Source of the DNA: Janthinobacterium sp. 17J80-10 | GTDB taxonomy: Bacteria > Pseudomonadota > Gammaproteobacteria > Burkholderiales > Burkholderiaceae_D | NCBI RefSeq assembly: GCF_004114795.1 | Contig: NZ_CP035311.1 | Location: 1-64,000 of the forward strand | Direction of reading: 5' to 3' | DNA length: 64,000 nt | In this document: positions 9,253 to 19,128 of the stretch, piece by piece | Numbering within the stretch: position 1 is the stretch's first letter | How the letters are laid out: each line of letters begins with the position of its first letter | The notes under the pieces: generated by a model | Told to the model about the DNA's origin: nothing | Seen by the model: the letters and a program-made list of their open reading frames with translations, nothing else | Database searches by the model: none | Program-made: the position numbers and the translations under genes

Positions 9253-10020
9253 ATGACAGCAAATCGACAAAAAGTTGCATTGGTGACAGGCGGCGCCAAG
9301 CGGATTGGCCGCACCATTGCGCTCGCACTGGCCCGGCAGGGCTGGGATATCGCGGTGCATTATGGTCAATCCGGCAACGACGCGGCCGAAGTGGTGCGTG
9401 CCATCGAATCCATCGGCCAGCGCGCCGTGGCGCTGCAATGCGACCTGGCCGATGAGGCCGCAGTGCGGGAATTGCTGCCGCGTGCGGCGGCAGTGCTGGG
9501 TACGGTGACCTGCGTTGTCAACAATGCATCCCGGTTCGATTATGACGATGCAGCCGGCTTTACGTATGCACGGCTGGATGCGCACATGCATGCCAACCTG
9601 GCAGCGCCGGTGCTGCTGGCGCGCGCACTGTACGATGCCACGCCGGCCGGTGCGCAAGCGGTGGCAATCAACCTGCTCGACCAGAAGCTGTATAACCTGA
9701 ACCCGGACTTCTTGTCGTATACCTTGTCCAAGGCCGGGCTGCAGACTGCCACGACCGTGCTGGCGCAGGCGCTGGCGCCGAAGGTGCGCGTGGTTGGCGT
9801 GGCGCCGGGCATCAGCCTGGTGTCGGGCGAGCAGACCGAGGAAGGCTTTGCCAAGGCCCACCAGGCCACCCCGCTGGGCAAGTCTAGTACGCCCGACGAT
9901 ATTGCCGCGGCAGTATGCTTCGTTGCCGGGGCGCCGGCCATGACAGGCACGACCCTGCTGGTCGATGGCGGCCAGCACCTGATTCCCCTTCAACGCGATG
10001 TGATGTTCATCGCAAAATAA
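9253..10020 (+). CDS. Pteridine reductase-like short-chain dehydrogenase (FolM/PTR1 type)
   Basis: 255 residues with a Rossmann N-terminus ALVTGGAKRIGRTIALALA, NNAS in the usual NNAG position, and the catalytic SYTLSK (Y-x3-K). The TGGAKRIG form with Arg in the NADPH loop is typical of pteridine reductases and FolM dihydromonapterin reductase. It sits 13 nt upstream of dihydroneopterin aldolase, which supports a role in folate or pterin metabolism. Likely reaction: NADPH-dependent reduction of a dihydropterin. The substrate is inferred from family and neighbour. Confidence 0.8.
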   Translation: MTANRQKVALVTGGAKRIGRTIALALARQGWDIAVHYGQSGNDAAEVVRAIESIGQRAVALQCDLADEAAVRELLPRAAAVLGTVTCVVNNASRFDYDDAAGFTYARLDAHMHANLAAPVLLARALYDATPAGAQAVAINLLDQKLYNLNPDFLSYTLSKAGLQTATTVLAQALAPKVRVVGVAPGISLVSGEQTEEGFAKAHQATPLGKSSTPDDIAAAVCFVAGAPAMTGTTLLVDGGQHLIPLQRDVMFIAK

Positions 10021-10033
10021 AGTACACACACCT

Positions 10034-10429
10034 ATGCTCGCCACCCTCTTCCATCCGGGACTCACCGATTGCCGTCGCCTGTTCCTGCGCAACTATGAAG
10101 TGCAGATTAATATCGGCGTGCACGATTTCGAAAAGAAAGGCGAGCAGCGCGTTCTGATCAACGTCGACCTGTTCATCCCGCTGGCGCTGTCGACGCCGAA
10201 AGCCGACCAGCTCGAAGAAGTGGTGGACTACGATTTCATGCGCAGCAGCATCGCCCGCCGCATGGCCGAGGGCCATATCCATTTACAGGAAACCCTGTGC
10301 GACGATGTGGCGCGGGCCATGCTGGCGCACCCCAAGGTGCGGGCAGTGCGGGTGTCGACGGAAAAGCCGGATGTCTACCCGGACTGCGATTCGGTCGGGG
10401 TCGAAGTGTTTCATGTCAAGGAGCTGTAA
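10034..10429 (+). CDS. folB: Dihydroneopterin aldolase
   Basis: 131 residues with the FolB hallmarks: RLFLRNYEVQINIGVHDFEKKGEQRV near the N-terminus, the active-site loop EEVVDYDFM, HLQETLCDDVA with the catalytic Glu region, and VRVSTEKPDVYPD containing the conserved Lys-Pro. It converts 7,8-dihydroneopterin to 6-hydroxymethyl-7,8-dihydropterin in folate synthesis. Cotranscribed with the upstream pteridine reductase-like SDR and, 3 nt later, with ttcA. Confidence 0.92.
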   Translation: MLATLFHPGLTDCRRLFLRNYEVQINIGVHDFEKKGEQRVLINVDLFIPLALSTPKADQLEEVVDYDFMRSSIARRMAEGHIHLQETLCDDVARAMLAHPKVRAVRVSTEKPDVYPDCDSVGVEVFHVKEL

Positions 10430-10432
10430 ATA

Positions 10433-11374
10433 ATGGAAGCCGCAATCACGCCCGCATCCCTGCAGGATAGCCCGGCACAGGCCGACCTGAAGAAGGCCGA
10501 GAAGTCCGCCTACGAAAACAACAAGCTGCACAAGCGCCTGTGCCGCCAAGTCGGCCAGGCCATCGGCGACTTCAACATGATCGAGGATGGCGACAAGGTG
10601 ATGGTTTGCCTGTCGGGGGGCAAGGATAGCTATGCGCTGCTGGATATCCTGCTGACGCTACGCGAACGCGCGCCGATCAATTTCGAGATCGTCGCCGTCA
10701 ACCTCGACCAGAAGCAGCCGAATTTCCCGGCGCACGTGTTGCCGGAGTATCTGGAAAAGCTCGGGGTGCCGTTCCACATCGAGAACCAGGATACCTACAG
10801 CATCGTCAAGCGCGTCATCCCCGAGGGCAAGACGACCTGCTCGCTGTGCTCGCGCCTGCGCCGCGGCATCCTGTACCGGGTGGCCGACGAACTGGGCGCA
10901 ACCAAGATCGCGCTGGGCCACCACCGCGACGACATCCTTGAAACTTTTTTCCTGAACATGTTCTTCGGCGCCAAGATCAAGGGCATGCCGGCCAAGCTGC
11001 AATCCGACGATGGCAAGCACATCGTGATCCGGCCGATGGCATATGTGAAGGAAAGCGATACCGAGCGCTATGCCGCGGTCAAGCAATTCCCGATCATTCC
11101 GTGCGACTTGTGCGGCAGCCAGGAAAACCTGCAACGCAAGCAGATCAAGGGATTGATGCGCGAATGGGAAAAGAAATTCCCGGGACGGGTGGAGAATATC
11201 TTCTCGGCCCTGTCGACCGTGGTGCCATCGCACCTGATGGACCGCTCGCGCTTCGACTTTGCCGGACTGACCGCAACAGGCGTGGCGGACCCGGATGGTG
11301 ATATCGCCTTCGACGAGGAACCTTGCGCTACGCCTGCGGCATCCGCCGTCATCCGCCTGCACGCGGACGATTGA
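10433..11374 (+). CDS. ttcA: tRNA 2-thiocytidine(32) synthetase TtcA
   Basis: 313 residues. The PP-loop ATPase motif [11 protein letters not shown] (about residues 61-71) and the CxxC in [15 protein letters not shown] are the TtcA signatures; a third Cys for the [4Fe-4S] cluster is in IPCDLCGSQ. The enzyme uses ATP to adenylate C32 of certain tRNAs and thiolates it. Start ATG at 10433 follows folB by 3 nt, which indicates translational coupling. Function is secure from motifs and length. Confidence 0.95.
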   Translation: MEAAITPASLQDSPAQADLKKAEKSAYENNKLHKRLCRQVGQAIGDFNMIEDGDKVMVCLSGGKDSYALLDILLTLRERAPINFEIVAVNLDQKQPNFPAHVLPEYLEKLGVPFHIENQDTYSIVKRVIPEGKTTCSLCSRLRRGILYRVADELGATKIALGHHRDDILETFFLNMFFGAKIKGMPAKLQSDDGKHIVIRPMAYVKESDTERYAAVKQFPIIPCDLCGSQENLQRKQIKGLMREWEKKFPGRVENIFSALSTVVPSHLMDRSRFDFAGLTATGVADPDGDIAFDEEPCATPAASAVIRLHADD

Positions 11375-11473
11375 TCCACCTCCCATGCAATGCCTGTTTG
11401 AGGGTCTGCGCATGGGGGCATGCTAGAATTTTGCGCAAATATCAACCTTTCATTTCCCCTTCCTGATCCCCTT

Positions 11474-12832
11474 ATGAATGTTGTCATCCTCGCTGCCGGC
11501 ATGGGCAAACGCATGCAATCGGCACTGCCCAAAGTCCTCCACCCGCTGGCCGGAAAACCTCTGCTGGCGCACGTAATCGATACCGCGCGCGCGCTGTCGC
11601 CGTCACGGCTGTGCGTGGTATATGGCCATGGCGGCGACGCCGTGCCGGTGGCATTGAAGGCCGATGACACGACGTTTGCCAAACAGGAGCCGCAACTGGG
11701 CACCGGCCATGCGGTGATGCAGGCGATCCCGCAACTGGATGATTCCGTGCCGACCCTGGTGCTGTACGGCGACGTGCCGCTGACCACGGCCGACACCCTG
11801 AAGCGCCTGCTGGATGCCGCCGGCAGCGACAAGCTGGCGATCCTGACGGTGGTGCTGGAAGACGCTACCGGCTATGGACGCATCGTGCGCGAGCATGGCG
11901 AGATCGTGAAGATCGTCGAACAGAAGGATGCCAATGACACCGAACGGGCGATCCGCGAAGTCAACAGCGGCATCCTGGTGGCGCCAACGGCTGCGCTCAA
12001 GCGCTGGCTGGCGACGCTGTCGAACAACAATGCCCAGGGCGAGTACTACCTGACCGATATCGTCGCCCGCGCCGTCGCCGACGGCATGCCGGTGCGCTCG
12101 GCGCAGCCGGTCGCGGTCTGGGAAACCCTGGGCGTCAACAGCAAGGTGCAACTGGCCGAGCTCGAACGTATCCACCAGCAGGATATCGCCGGCCGCCTGC
12201 TGGAACAGGGCGTGACCCTGGCCGACCCGGCGCGCCTCGATGTGCGCGGCGCGCTGACCTGCGGGCGCGATGTCACCATCGACGTCAACTGCATCTTCGA
12301 GGGCAAGGTAACCATCGAGGATGGCGCGACCATCGGCGCGCATTGCGTGATCCGCAATGCGACCATCGGGAAAGGCGCGCAGATCAAGCCGTTCTGCCAT
12401 ATCGAGGAAGCGGTCGTCGGGGCAGAGTCGCAGATTGGCCCGTATGCGCGCCTGCGCCCCGGCACCGAGCTGGGCGAGGATGTCCACATCGGCAACTTCG
12501 TCGAGGTCAAGAACAGCCAGATCGCCGCCCACAGCAAGGCCAACCACCTGGCCTATGTCGGCGACGCCACGGTCGGCTCGCGCGTCAATATCGGCGCCGG
12601 CACCATCACCTGCAACTACGATGGCGCCAACAAGCACCGCACCGTGATCGAGGATGACGCCTTCATCGGCAGCGACACGCAACTGGTGGCGCCGGTACGC
12701 GTTGGCAAGGGCGCGACCCTCGGCGCCGGCACCACGCTCACCAAGGACGCGCCGGAAGGCAAGCTGACCGTGTCACGCGCCAGGCAAGTCTCCATCGACA
12801 ACTGGCAGCGCCCGGTCAAGCTCAAGAAATAA
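11474..12832 (+). CDS. glmU: Bifunctional UDP-GlcNAc pyrophosphorylase / glucosamine-1-phosphate acetyltransferase
   Basis: 452 residues starting [21 protein letters not shown], the uridylyltransferase LAAGxGxRM motif. [10 protein letters not shown] and YGDVPL follow in the N-terminal domain. The C-terminal half is a left-handed beta-helix of hexapeptide repeats ([13 protein letters not shown] onward) containing the acetyltransferase segment [12 protein letters not shown] and [16 protein letters not shown]. It makes UDP-GlcNAc for peptidoglycan and LPS. The longer ORF from 11420 has no support; 11474 matches the family start. GlmS, the pathway's first enzyme, lies 4 kb downstream. Confidence 0.96.
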   Translation: MNVVILAAGMGKRMQSALPKVLHPLAGKPLLAHVIDTARALSPSRLCVVYGHGGDAVPVALKADDTTFAKQEPQLGTGHAVMQAIPQLDDSVPTLVLYGDVPLTTADTLKRLLDAAGSDKLAILTVVLEDATGYGRIVREHGEIVKIVEQKDANDTERAIREVNSGILVAPTAALKRWLATLSNNNAQGEYYLTDIVARAVADGMPVRSAQPVAVWETLGVNSKVQLAELERIHQQDIAGRLLEQGVTLADPARLDVRGALTCGRDVTIDVNCIFEGKVTIEDGATIGAHCVIRNATIGKGAQIKPFCHIEEAVVGAESQIGPYARLRPGTELGEDVHIGNFVEVKNSQIAAHSKANHLAYVGDATVGSRVNIGAGTITCNYDGANKHRTVIEDDAFIGSDTQLVAPVRVGKGATLGAGTTLTKDAPEGKLTVSRARQVSIDNWQRPVKLKK

Positions 12833-12833
12833 G

Positions 12834-15800
12834 TTATTTCAGCGAGAAGTCCACGCGGCTGGGGCTGGCCTTGCTGTCGCCCTTGCCTTCAGACGTGCCG
12901 GACTTGGTGGCCAGAATAAAAACCCGCTCGCCGGGTATCTGGCCATTTTTCAGCAGCCAGTCCTTGACTGCCTGGGCGCGCCGGTTGCCCAGGGCAACCA
13001 GGTCGTCGGCATCGATTTTGGTATTGGCGATGATGAGCTTTTCCATCTCTGCCACCGGCAAGTCCTTTTGCAGGCCGATCACGTTTCGCGGCTTGGGAAA
13101 CGGTTCATCCTTGTAAACCCTGGCGAGCAAGGCCGCATATTCCTCGGGCTTGACGACCACGCCGGCTTCCGGCGCCGATTCGCCGCGCGCCACCAGGTTC
13201 TTCAATTTAAGCGCACGCACCTTGCGATCGATCGCCGCGCGTTTCATGCCTTCAATCTCGGCATCGGCGCCGGCATGGGCGGTAATGTCCAGCTTCAGTG
13301 CCGGCCGCTCTGCCAGCGCCTTGGCCAGCGACTTGAGCTTGGCTTCGCCGGCCGCCGGAATGGCCGCTCGCCCAGCCTCGAATTCCAGGTAAGACAATTC
13401 TTCGCCGCCGCCGAACAGCGAGCCCAGCAGTGCAAATGGCGCCGTAACCGCCTTGGTGATGACATTGACGATTACCTTGACGATGATGCCGCCCATAGAG
13501 AACTGCGGATCGTCGAGCGAACCTGCAATCGGCAGGTTGATGTCGATGACGCCGTTGCGGTCGCGCAAGAGCGCCACGGCCAGTTGGACCGGCAGGCTGG
13601 GGGCGTCGGGGCTGTCGACCTTGTCGCCGAAAGTAAGCTGGTCGAGGATCAGGCGATTTTCAGCGGTGAGCTTGCGATTGTCGATCTTGTAGGTGACATC
13701 GAAGGACAGCTTGCCCTTCTCGATGCCGTAGCCGACATACCGACCGGAATACGGCGACAGCGGCGCCAGTTCCATGTCGCGCACCTTGCCCTGCAAGTCC
13801 ATGGTGAGGTCGCCGCGCAAGGGGTTGATGCGCCCGGCCACCGTCAGCGGCGCGCTGTTGACCTGGCCGCGCAAGTCGACCGTGGCGCTGCTGGCCGGGT
13901 CCGACGACAGGCCGCTGACGACGCCGCCGATATCCATCAGGCTGGCGCTGTAATTGGGTTTGATGAAATTGTCGGTGAAGCGCACGCGCCCGCCCTGCAA
14001 GGTGAGTTTGCCGATCCTGACCGGCGGCGCCTTGCCCGCTTTGGCGGGTGGTGCCGACGCGGCTGCTATTTCCGCCTTTTCTGCTTTTGCGCTCGCCTCC
14101 CGCACCGGCTCGGCTGGTGTCGTCCTGGCCGTGGCCGGCGCCCCTGCGGCGCGGGCTTTTTCCTCGGTCAGGCTCTTGCGGTCACCGGCATGGCTGCGCA
14201 CGATATCCTGCAGATTGATGCGGCCGCTGGGGTCGATGATGATGCGGGCAAAAAAATCGCTCAGCGCGACCTGGTCGACAGCCAGCGAAAACGGTTGCAG
14301 GCGCATGTCGACGCCGCCAAAGTAAAGCGTTTTCCAGCGCAGGAAATCACTGCCGCTTAACTTGTCCACGGTCGTCAGGTTGCCCAGGCTCGCCTCGCCC
14401 TTGAAGCCGCCGCGCAATTGGCCGTCGCTGCCCTGATCCAGTTGCAGCGCGCCCTTGCCGCTCAGGCTTGCGCGCGTCAGCAAGAGGTTGACCTGCTCGG
14501 TGACATACGGCTGCAGCGGCAGCAGGTCGACTTCCTTCATGTCCAGCTTGAAGTCGGCATGCAGGGGCAGCAGGCCCAGCGTGCCGTCGAGCGCCAGCTT
14601 GCCGCTGCGATTGACGGCTGCCTTCAGGTCAACTTGCGCGCGCGTCTCGGGCGCCGTGGAAAAACCGGTCACGGTCAAGCCGATCGGCGCCAGTTGCGTC
14701 ACTGAGGCTTGCGGGTGCGCGCGGTCTTCCAGGCGCGCCGTCCAGTTCTCGATGGCGACGCGCCCGACGTTGACGACATAGCCGGCCTCAGGCTTGCCTG
14801 ATGCCGGCGCTTGCGCCGCAGGCGGGGTGGCCGCAGCAGGCTGCGCGGACGCTTCAGGCTTGTCGTGCCGCAACTGAAGGCTGGCGCTGCCGGACACCAC
14901 TTCACCAATGCTGACGCTTTTTTTGCCGGTGTCCAGCTGGAGCTTGCGCAGGGTCGCATCGAATTTTTCGATGCCTGCGGCCAGCGGCGAAGCGGGCTTC
15001 TGGTCGGTGTAGCGCAGCATCGCACCGCTGATCTGCAGTTCGCCCAGCATCACGCTTGGCGCTGCCGATTGGGCTGGAGATTGCGCAGCGGCTGCGACGG
15101 CCGGCGCATCGGGCCTGGCGGCATTGGCGCGGGCTTCGGCAGGCGAAGGCGCTGGCGCGGAAACCGCCAGCAGGCGCTGCAGGTCAAGGCGCCCCTGGCG
15201 GTCGCGCGTCACCTCCGCTTCCAGGCCCTTGAGCGCCACCCGCGCCACTTCGAAATGGCGTCCGAGGACCGGCGCGCGCTCCAGCGTTACGCTCAATTCC
15301 GGCAGCTTGAAAAAAGTCTTGCCATCGGGCGCCGTCAGGCGCAGCGACTTCACCGCCGCCACGCCGGACAGCGTCAGCGACGGCGGCTGGTCGTGCGGCT
15401 GCAGGAAGCTGGCGGAAAGGCGCGTTTCGAGCTGCGCGCTGGCCAGCTTGAATGCCGGCTTGAAGGGCAGGTAATCGACAAACCGCGTCAGGTCGAGGCC
15501 ATCCAGGTTCAAATCCAGCACCGCTTCGCGGTTATCGGCGAACGGCCTGGCCTTGCCCTTGAACAGCAGCGGCGTGCCATTGACTTTGGCGCTCAGGAGC
15601 GGCTCGACAAAGATGTCGACCTGGCTATGCAGCGACGAGATGAACGGCAGGCCGATATTGAGCGCGCTGACATGGTGGCTGGCGCCGCTGGGCTTGTCCT
15701 CGAAGGCGATGCGGCCGCCTTCGAGCTGGATGTTATAAACGGAAAACCGTGCCGGCTCGCCCGGTTTTTCCGGGGTTTCCTGCTTGCCGGCGAGCGCCAG

Positions 15801-16220
15801 CAGGTCGTCGATGTTGTATTGGTGCGGGGCGGTGCGCACAAGGCGCAGGTAAGGCTTGTCCAGGCGCACCGCCTGCACGACAGGCGCCAGCCGCCACAGC
15901 GACTGCGCCGACAGGTTGACGCTCAGGGCATCGAAACTGGCGAACACGACATCGCCCTGCGGCTCCATCAACTTGAAGTCGCGCACGGTGAGCGCCATGT
16001 CGAAGGGGCTGACCTCGACCTTGCCGATACTGGCGGCGCGCTGCAGCTTTTCCGATATCAGTTGTTCTGCCTGCGACTTGATGATGCCGGGCAGGATGAA
16101 ATAGCCGAACAAGCCGAACAGCACCACAAAGACAAAGAAACCCAGGATGGAACGCAGTACTACGGGTTTGCGGGCGACGGCGGCAATGCGCTTGCCGGGT
16201 GATGCAACTGTATCGGTCAT
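12834..16220 (-). CDS. Large AsmA-like DUF748 envelope protein
   Basis: About 1128 residues from MTDTVASPGKRI. One N-terminal membrane anchor (about 20-42, SILGFFVFVVLFGLFGYFIL) is followed by a long beta-rich region in AsmA/DUF748 style, with repeated blocks such as VARVALKGLEAEVTRDRQGRLDLQ and DFFARIIIDPSGRINLQDIV. Ala/Pro-rich linkers break it into segments (near residues 385 and 680). The C-terminus RVFILATKSGTSEGKGDSK resembles the OmpA-like end of DUF748 proteins. It converges with glmU, leaving 1 nt between the stop codons. AsmA-like proteins are implicated in lipid transport across the periplasm; the role of this one is inferred. Confidence 0.85.
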   Translation of the reverse strand: MTDTVASPGKRIAAVARKPVVLRSILGFFVFVVLFGLFGYFILPGIIKSQAEQLISEKLQRAASIGKVEVSPFDMALTVRDFKLMEPQGDVVFASFDALSVNLSAQSLWRLAPVVQAVRLDKPYLRLVRTAPHQYNIDDLLALAGKQETPEKPGEPARFSVYNIQLEGGRIAFEDKPSGASHHVSALNIGLPFISSLHSQVDIFVEPLLSAKVNGTPLLFKGKARPFADNREAVLDLNLDGLDLTRFVDYLPFKPAFKLASAQLETRLSASFLQPHDQPPSLTLSGVAAVKSLRLTAPDGKTFFKLPELSVTLERAPVLGRHFEVARVALKGLEAEVTRDRQGRLDLQRLLAVSAPAPSPAEARANAARPDAPAVAAAAQSPAQSAAPSVMLGELQISGAMLRYTDQKPASPLAAGIEKFDATLRKLQLDTGKKSVSIGEVVSGSASLQLRHDKPEASAQPAAATPPAAQAPASGKPEAGYVVNVGRVAIENWTARLEDRAHPQASVTQLAPIGLTVTGFSTAPETRAQVDLKAAVNRSGKLALDGTLGLLPLHADFKLDMKEVDLLPLQPYVTEQVNLLLTRASLSGKGALQLDQGSDGQLRGGFKGEASLGNLTTVDKLSGSDFLRWKTLYFGGVDMRLQPFSLAVDQVALSDFFARIIIDPSGRINLQDIVRSHAGDRKSLTEEKARAAGAPATARTTPAEPVREASAKAEKAEIAAASAPPAKAGKAPPVRIGKLTLQGGRVRFTDNFIKPNYSASLMDIGGVVSGLSSDPASSATVDLRGQVNSAPLTVAGRINPLRGDLTMDLQGKVRDMELAPLSPYSGRYVGYGIEKGKLSFDVTYKIDNRKLTAENRLILDQLTFGDKVDSPDAPSLPVQLAVALLRDRNGVIDINLPIAGSLDDPQFSMGGIIVKVIVNVITKAVTAPFALLGSLFGGGEELSYLEFEAGRAAIPAAGEAKLKSLAKALAERPALKLDITAHAGADAEIEGMKRAAIDRKVRALKLKNLVARGESAPEAGVVVKPEEYAALLARVYKDEPFPKPRNVIGLQKDLPVAEMEKLIIANTKIDADDLVALGNRRAQAVKDWLLKNGQIPGERVFILATKSGTSEGKGDSKASPSRVDFSLK

Positions 16221-16356
16221 GGTGGAGGTTCGCGAGGAACGGGCTGCAGGGATGCGCAAATTCTAGCATCGAGGCTGCTTCAGCAACCGCCCGCCACGGC
16301 GAAATACATGGCGCCGCCGGGCGGTGTGATGGCGCGAGATGCCATGCGTTGACTAC

Positions 16357-16824
16357 TCAGAGAGCAATGCGGGTGGCGAACTTGCTGCGGTGGATGGAAA
16401 AAAAACTGCGCACATTGCGCACGTTGGCATGCGCGGCAAACAGGCGGTGCGCCAGGGCGTGGTAGGCCGGCATGTCGGCCACCTGCACCACCAGCACGAA
16501 ATCCGGTCCAGGCGAGACGCGATAGCATTGCATGACCGCCGCCTCGCGTGCCGCCAGCGCCTCGAACTCATCCATGCGTTCGGCGCCCTGGTGGTCCAGC
16601 GTGATTTCGACGATGGCGGTCAGTCCCGCACCGACCTTGCCGGCATCGACCAGGGCCACCTGGCGCTCGATGATGCCGGCCTCGAGCAGGCGTTTGACGC
16701 GCCGCAGGCAAGTCGGCGGCGAGGCGTGCACCAGCGCTGCCAGCTCATTGTTGGTGCGCGAGGCATCTTCCTGCAGGGCGTTCAGGATACGGCGGTCGAG
16801 GTCATCCAGTAGCAATTCGTCCAT
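16357..16824 (-). CDS. Lrp/AsnC family transcriptional regulator
   Basis: 155 residues. The N-terminal HTH has LDDLDRRILNALQEDASRTNNELAALVHASPPTCLRRVKRLLEAGII, the canonical AsnC-type DNA-binding domain. The C-terminal RAM domain (about 70-150) includes YRVSPGPDFVLVVQVADMPAYHAL. Such proteins respond to amino acids. It is divergent from glmS with 183 bp between them, so it could act on that promoter region, but this is only positional. Confidence 0.92.
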   Translation of the reverse strand: MDELLLDDLDRRILNALQEDASRTNNELAALVHASPPTCLRRVKRLLEAGIIERQVALVDAGKVGAGLTAIVEITLDHQGAERMDEFEALAAREAAVMQCYRVSPGPDFVLVVQVADMPAYHALAHRLFAAHANVRNVRSFFSIHRSKFATRIAL

Positions 16825-17007
16825 GACATGGCCAGTTAGAGGAAATTCTGCGGAATTTAATGAAACTTATCATCAGCTATATGAAATTATATTCCACTCC
16901 ATATCGCCGATGAAATTTAAATCCACTTCCATGGACATTTCGCATACTTATTTCACACACTTTCTCCTACGATAAACCCATTATTCAACCAATCCCAAGG
17001 ATTTCCC

Positions 17008-18825
17008 ATGTGCGGCATCGTCGGCGCAGTAGCGCAACGCAATATCACGCCCATCCTCCTGCAAGGCCTGAAACGCCTCGAGTACCGCGGCTATGATTCC
17101 TGCGGCGTCGCGCTGCACGTCGATGGCATGCTCAAGCGTTCGCGCAGCACGTCCCGCGTGGCCGAACTGGAGTCCCAGGTCGAAACTACCGGCCTGGCCG
17201 GCTTCACCGGCATTGCCCACACACGCTGGGCCACGCATGGCGCGCCGGCGTCACACAATGCCCATCCGCATTTTTCGCGCGAGCGCATCGCCCTGGTCCA
17301 CAACGGCATCATTGAAAACCACGATGAATTGCGCGCCGAACTGACTGCAGCCGGCTATGTCTTCGAGAGCCAGACCGATACCGAAGTCATTGCCCACCTG
17401 ATCGACCAGATGTATACCGGCGACTTGTTCGAAACGGTCCAGCAGGCAGTCAAGCGCCTGCATGGCGCCTATGCGATTGCCGTGTTTTGCCGCGACGAGC
17501 CGCACCGCGTGATCGGCGCGCGCCAGGGTTCGCCCCTGATCGTCGGCGTCGGCGAAGGCGAGAATTTCCTGGCGTCGGACGCCATGGCACTGGCCGGCGT
17601 CACCGACCAGATCATCTACCTCGAAGAAGGCGACGTGGTCGACCTGCAGCTGCAGCGCTGCTGGGTGGTCGACGTCAACGGCAAGCCAGCCACGCGTGAA
17701 GTGCGCACGGTGCACGCGCACTCCGGCGCCGCAGAGCTGGGGCCGTACCGTCATTACATGCAAAAGGAAATCTTCGAGCAGCCTCGCGCCATCGGCGACA
17801 CCCTGGAGGGCGTGACCGGCATCATGCCGGAACTCTTCGGCGACAAGGCTTACAAGATTTTCAAGAACATCGATTCCGTGCTGATCCTGGCGTGCGGCAC
17901 CAGCTATTACGCCGGGCTCACGGCAAAATACTGGATCGAATCGATCGCGCAAATTCCGGTGAATGTCGAGATCGCCAGCGAATACCGCTATCGCGACAGC
18001 GTACCGAATCCGAATGCCCTGGTGGTGACCATTTCGCAAAGCGGCGAAACCGCCGATACCCTGGCGGCCCTGAAGCATGCGCGCTCGATGGACATGGTCC
18101 ATACGCTAACGATCTGCAACGTTTCCACCAGCGCCATGGTGCGCGAGTGCGAGCTGTCCTACATTACCCGCGCGGGCGTGGAAGTGGGCGTTGCCTCGAC
18201 CAAGGCGTTCACCACGCAACTGGTGGCCTTGTTCCTGCTGTCACTGACGCTGGCGCAGGTGCGCGGCCGTCTCTCCGACGAACAGGAAGCTGACTACGTC
18301 AAGCAGCTGCGCCATCTGCCGGTGGCAATCGCTGCGGTGCTGGCGCTCGAGCCCCAGATCATCGCCTGGGCGGAAGAATTCGCGCGCAAGGAAAATGCCC
18401 TGTTCCTCGGGCGCGGCCTGCATTACCCGATCGCGCTGGAAGGCGCGCTGAAGCTCAAGGAAATCTCGTATATCCACGCCGAGGCTTATCCGGCCGGCGA
18501 ACTGAAGCACGGCCCGCTGGCCCTGGTGACCGAGGAAATGCCGGTGGTGACAATCGCGCCGAACGATGCGCTGATCGAAAAGCTGAAGTCCAACATGCAG
18601 GAAGTGCGTGCACGCGGCGGCCAACTGTACGTGTTTGCCGATGCGGATTCGAAGATTACTTCCAGCGACGGCTTGCATGTGATTCGCCTGCCGGAACACT
18701 ACGGCAAGCTGTCGCCGATCCTGCATGTGATTTCACTGCAGTTGCTGGCGTATCACACAGCACTAGCGCGGGGGACGGATGTGGACAAGCCGAGGAACCT
18801 GGCCAAGAGCGTGACGGTCGAGTGA
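17008..18825 (+). CDS. glmS: Glutamine--fructose-6-phosphate aminotransferase (isomerizing)
   Basis: 605 residues starting [10 protein letters not shown], with the N-terminal nucleophile Cys2 of the class II glutaminase domain. HTRWATHG and [12 protein letters not shown] complete the glutaminase site. Two SIS isomerase domains follow ([17 protein letters not shown] and [42 protein letters not shown]), ending in [13 protein letters not shown], the strictly conserved C-terminus whose DNA is the TnsD-binding part of attTn7 in other bacteria. It makes glucosamine-6-phosphate. No glmS ribozyme is expected in this group and none was seen. Directly downstream is a putative Tn7-like element. Confidence 0.98.
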   Translation: MCGIVGAVAQRNITPILLQGLKRLEYRGYDSCGVALHVDGMLKRSRSTSRVAELESQVETTGLAGFTGIAHTRWATHGAPASHNAHPHFSRERIALVHNGIIENHDELRAELTAAGYVFESQTDTEVIAHLIDQMYTGDLFETVQQAVKRLHGAYAIAVFCRDEPHRVIGARQGSPLIVGVGEGENFLASDAMALAGVTDQIIYLEEGDVVDLQLQRCWVVDVNGKPATREVRTVHAHSGAAELGPYRHYMQKEIFEQPRAIGDTLEGVTGIMPELFGDKAYKIFKNIDSVLILACGTSYYAGLTAKYWIESIAQIPVNVEIASEYRYRDSVPNPNALVVTISQSGETADTLAALKHARSMDMVHTLTICNVSTSAMVRECELSYITRAGVEVGVASTKAFTTQLVALFLLSLTLAQVRGRLSDEQEADYVKQLRHLPVAIAAVLALEPQIIAWAEEFARKENALFLGRGLHYPIALEGALKLKEISYIHAEAYPAGELKHGPLALVTEEMPVVTIAPNDALIEKLKSNMQEVRARGGQLYVFADADSKITSSDGLHVIRLPEHYGKLSPILHVISLQLLAYHTALARGTDVDKPRNLAKSVTVE

Positions 18826-18859
18826 CGGGCAGGATTTGCGTGCACGCCTGATCGGAAAT

Positions 18860-18948
18860 AATAAAGTCTGTAACGTTTCGGCTTGTTTAATGAAGTCTGT
18901 ACAAAACATGTTTTCGAGCTGATTCTGTCTGGCGACGATAAAGTCTGT
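18860..18948 (+). repeat. Three TnsB-site-like repeats in the glmS-proximal end
   Basis: Copies at 18860-18871 (AATAAAGTCTGT), 18889-18900 (AATGAAGTCTGT) and 18937-18948 (GATAAAGTCTGT), all in the same orientation, spaced 29 and 48 bp. This resembles the spaced TnsB sites of a Tn7 end. They fall in non-coding DNA between the glmS stop and the terminator at 18961. Confidence 0.65.
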
Positions 18949-18960
18949 TGGACAGTTGTC

Positions 18961-18986
18961 AAAAAGGGGCCTGAGGCCCCTTTTTT
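18961..18986 (+). terminator. Rho-independent terminator (bidirectional form)
   Basis: A run of A (18961-18965), stem GGGGCC (18966-18971), loop TGA, stem GGCCCC (18975-18980) and six T. The A tract allows use from either strand: glmS read-through on plus, or the end of the minus-strand LysR gene transcript. It lies inside the putative Tn7-like element. Confidence 0.85.
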
Positions 18987-19128
18987 CGTTAAGTAATAAT
19001 CCTATTTGTTGTTCGAACGCCTGCCGGAAGAATTTGCAGCACAAGCCGTGCGTCGACAAAGCGTTCGGAGGCGCCCGGAGCGCTTGAGGCCGGCAAACAG
19101 TATTTCCGCTTTCCCAACACCGACTTCC

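Noticed and set aside
13068-16202. Long plus-strand ORFs opposite the DUF748 gene
   Set aside because: Arg/Gln/Ala-rich antisense shadows of a high-GC gene; no ribosome sites or domain matches.
16825-17007. A glmS ribozyme upstream of glmS
   Set aside because: That ribozyme belongs to Gram-positive groups, and no matching core is visible here.
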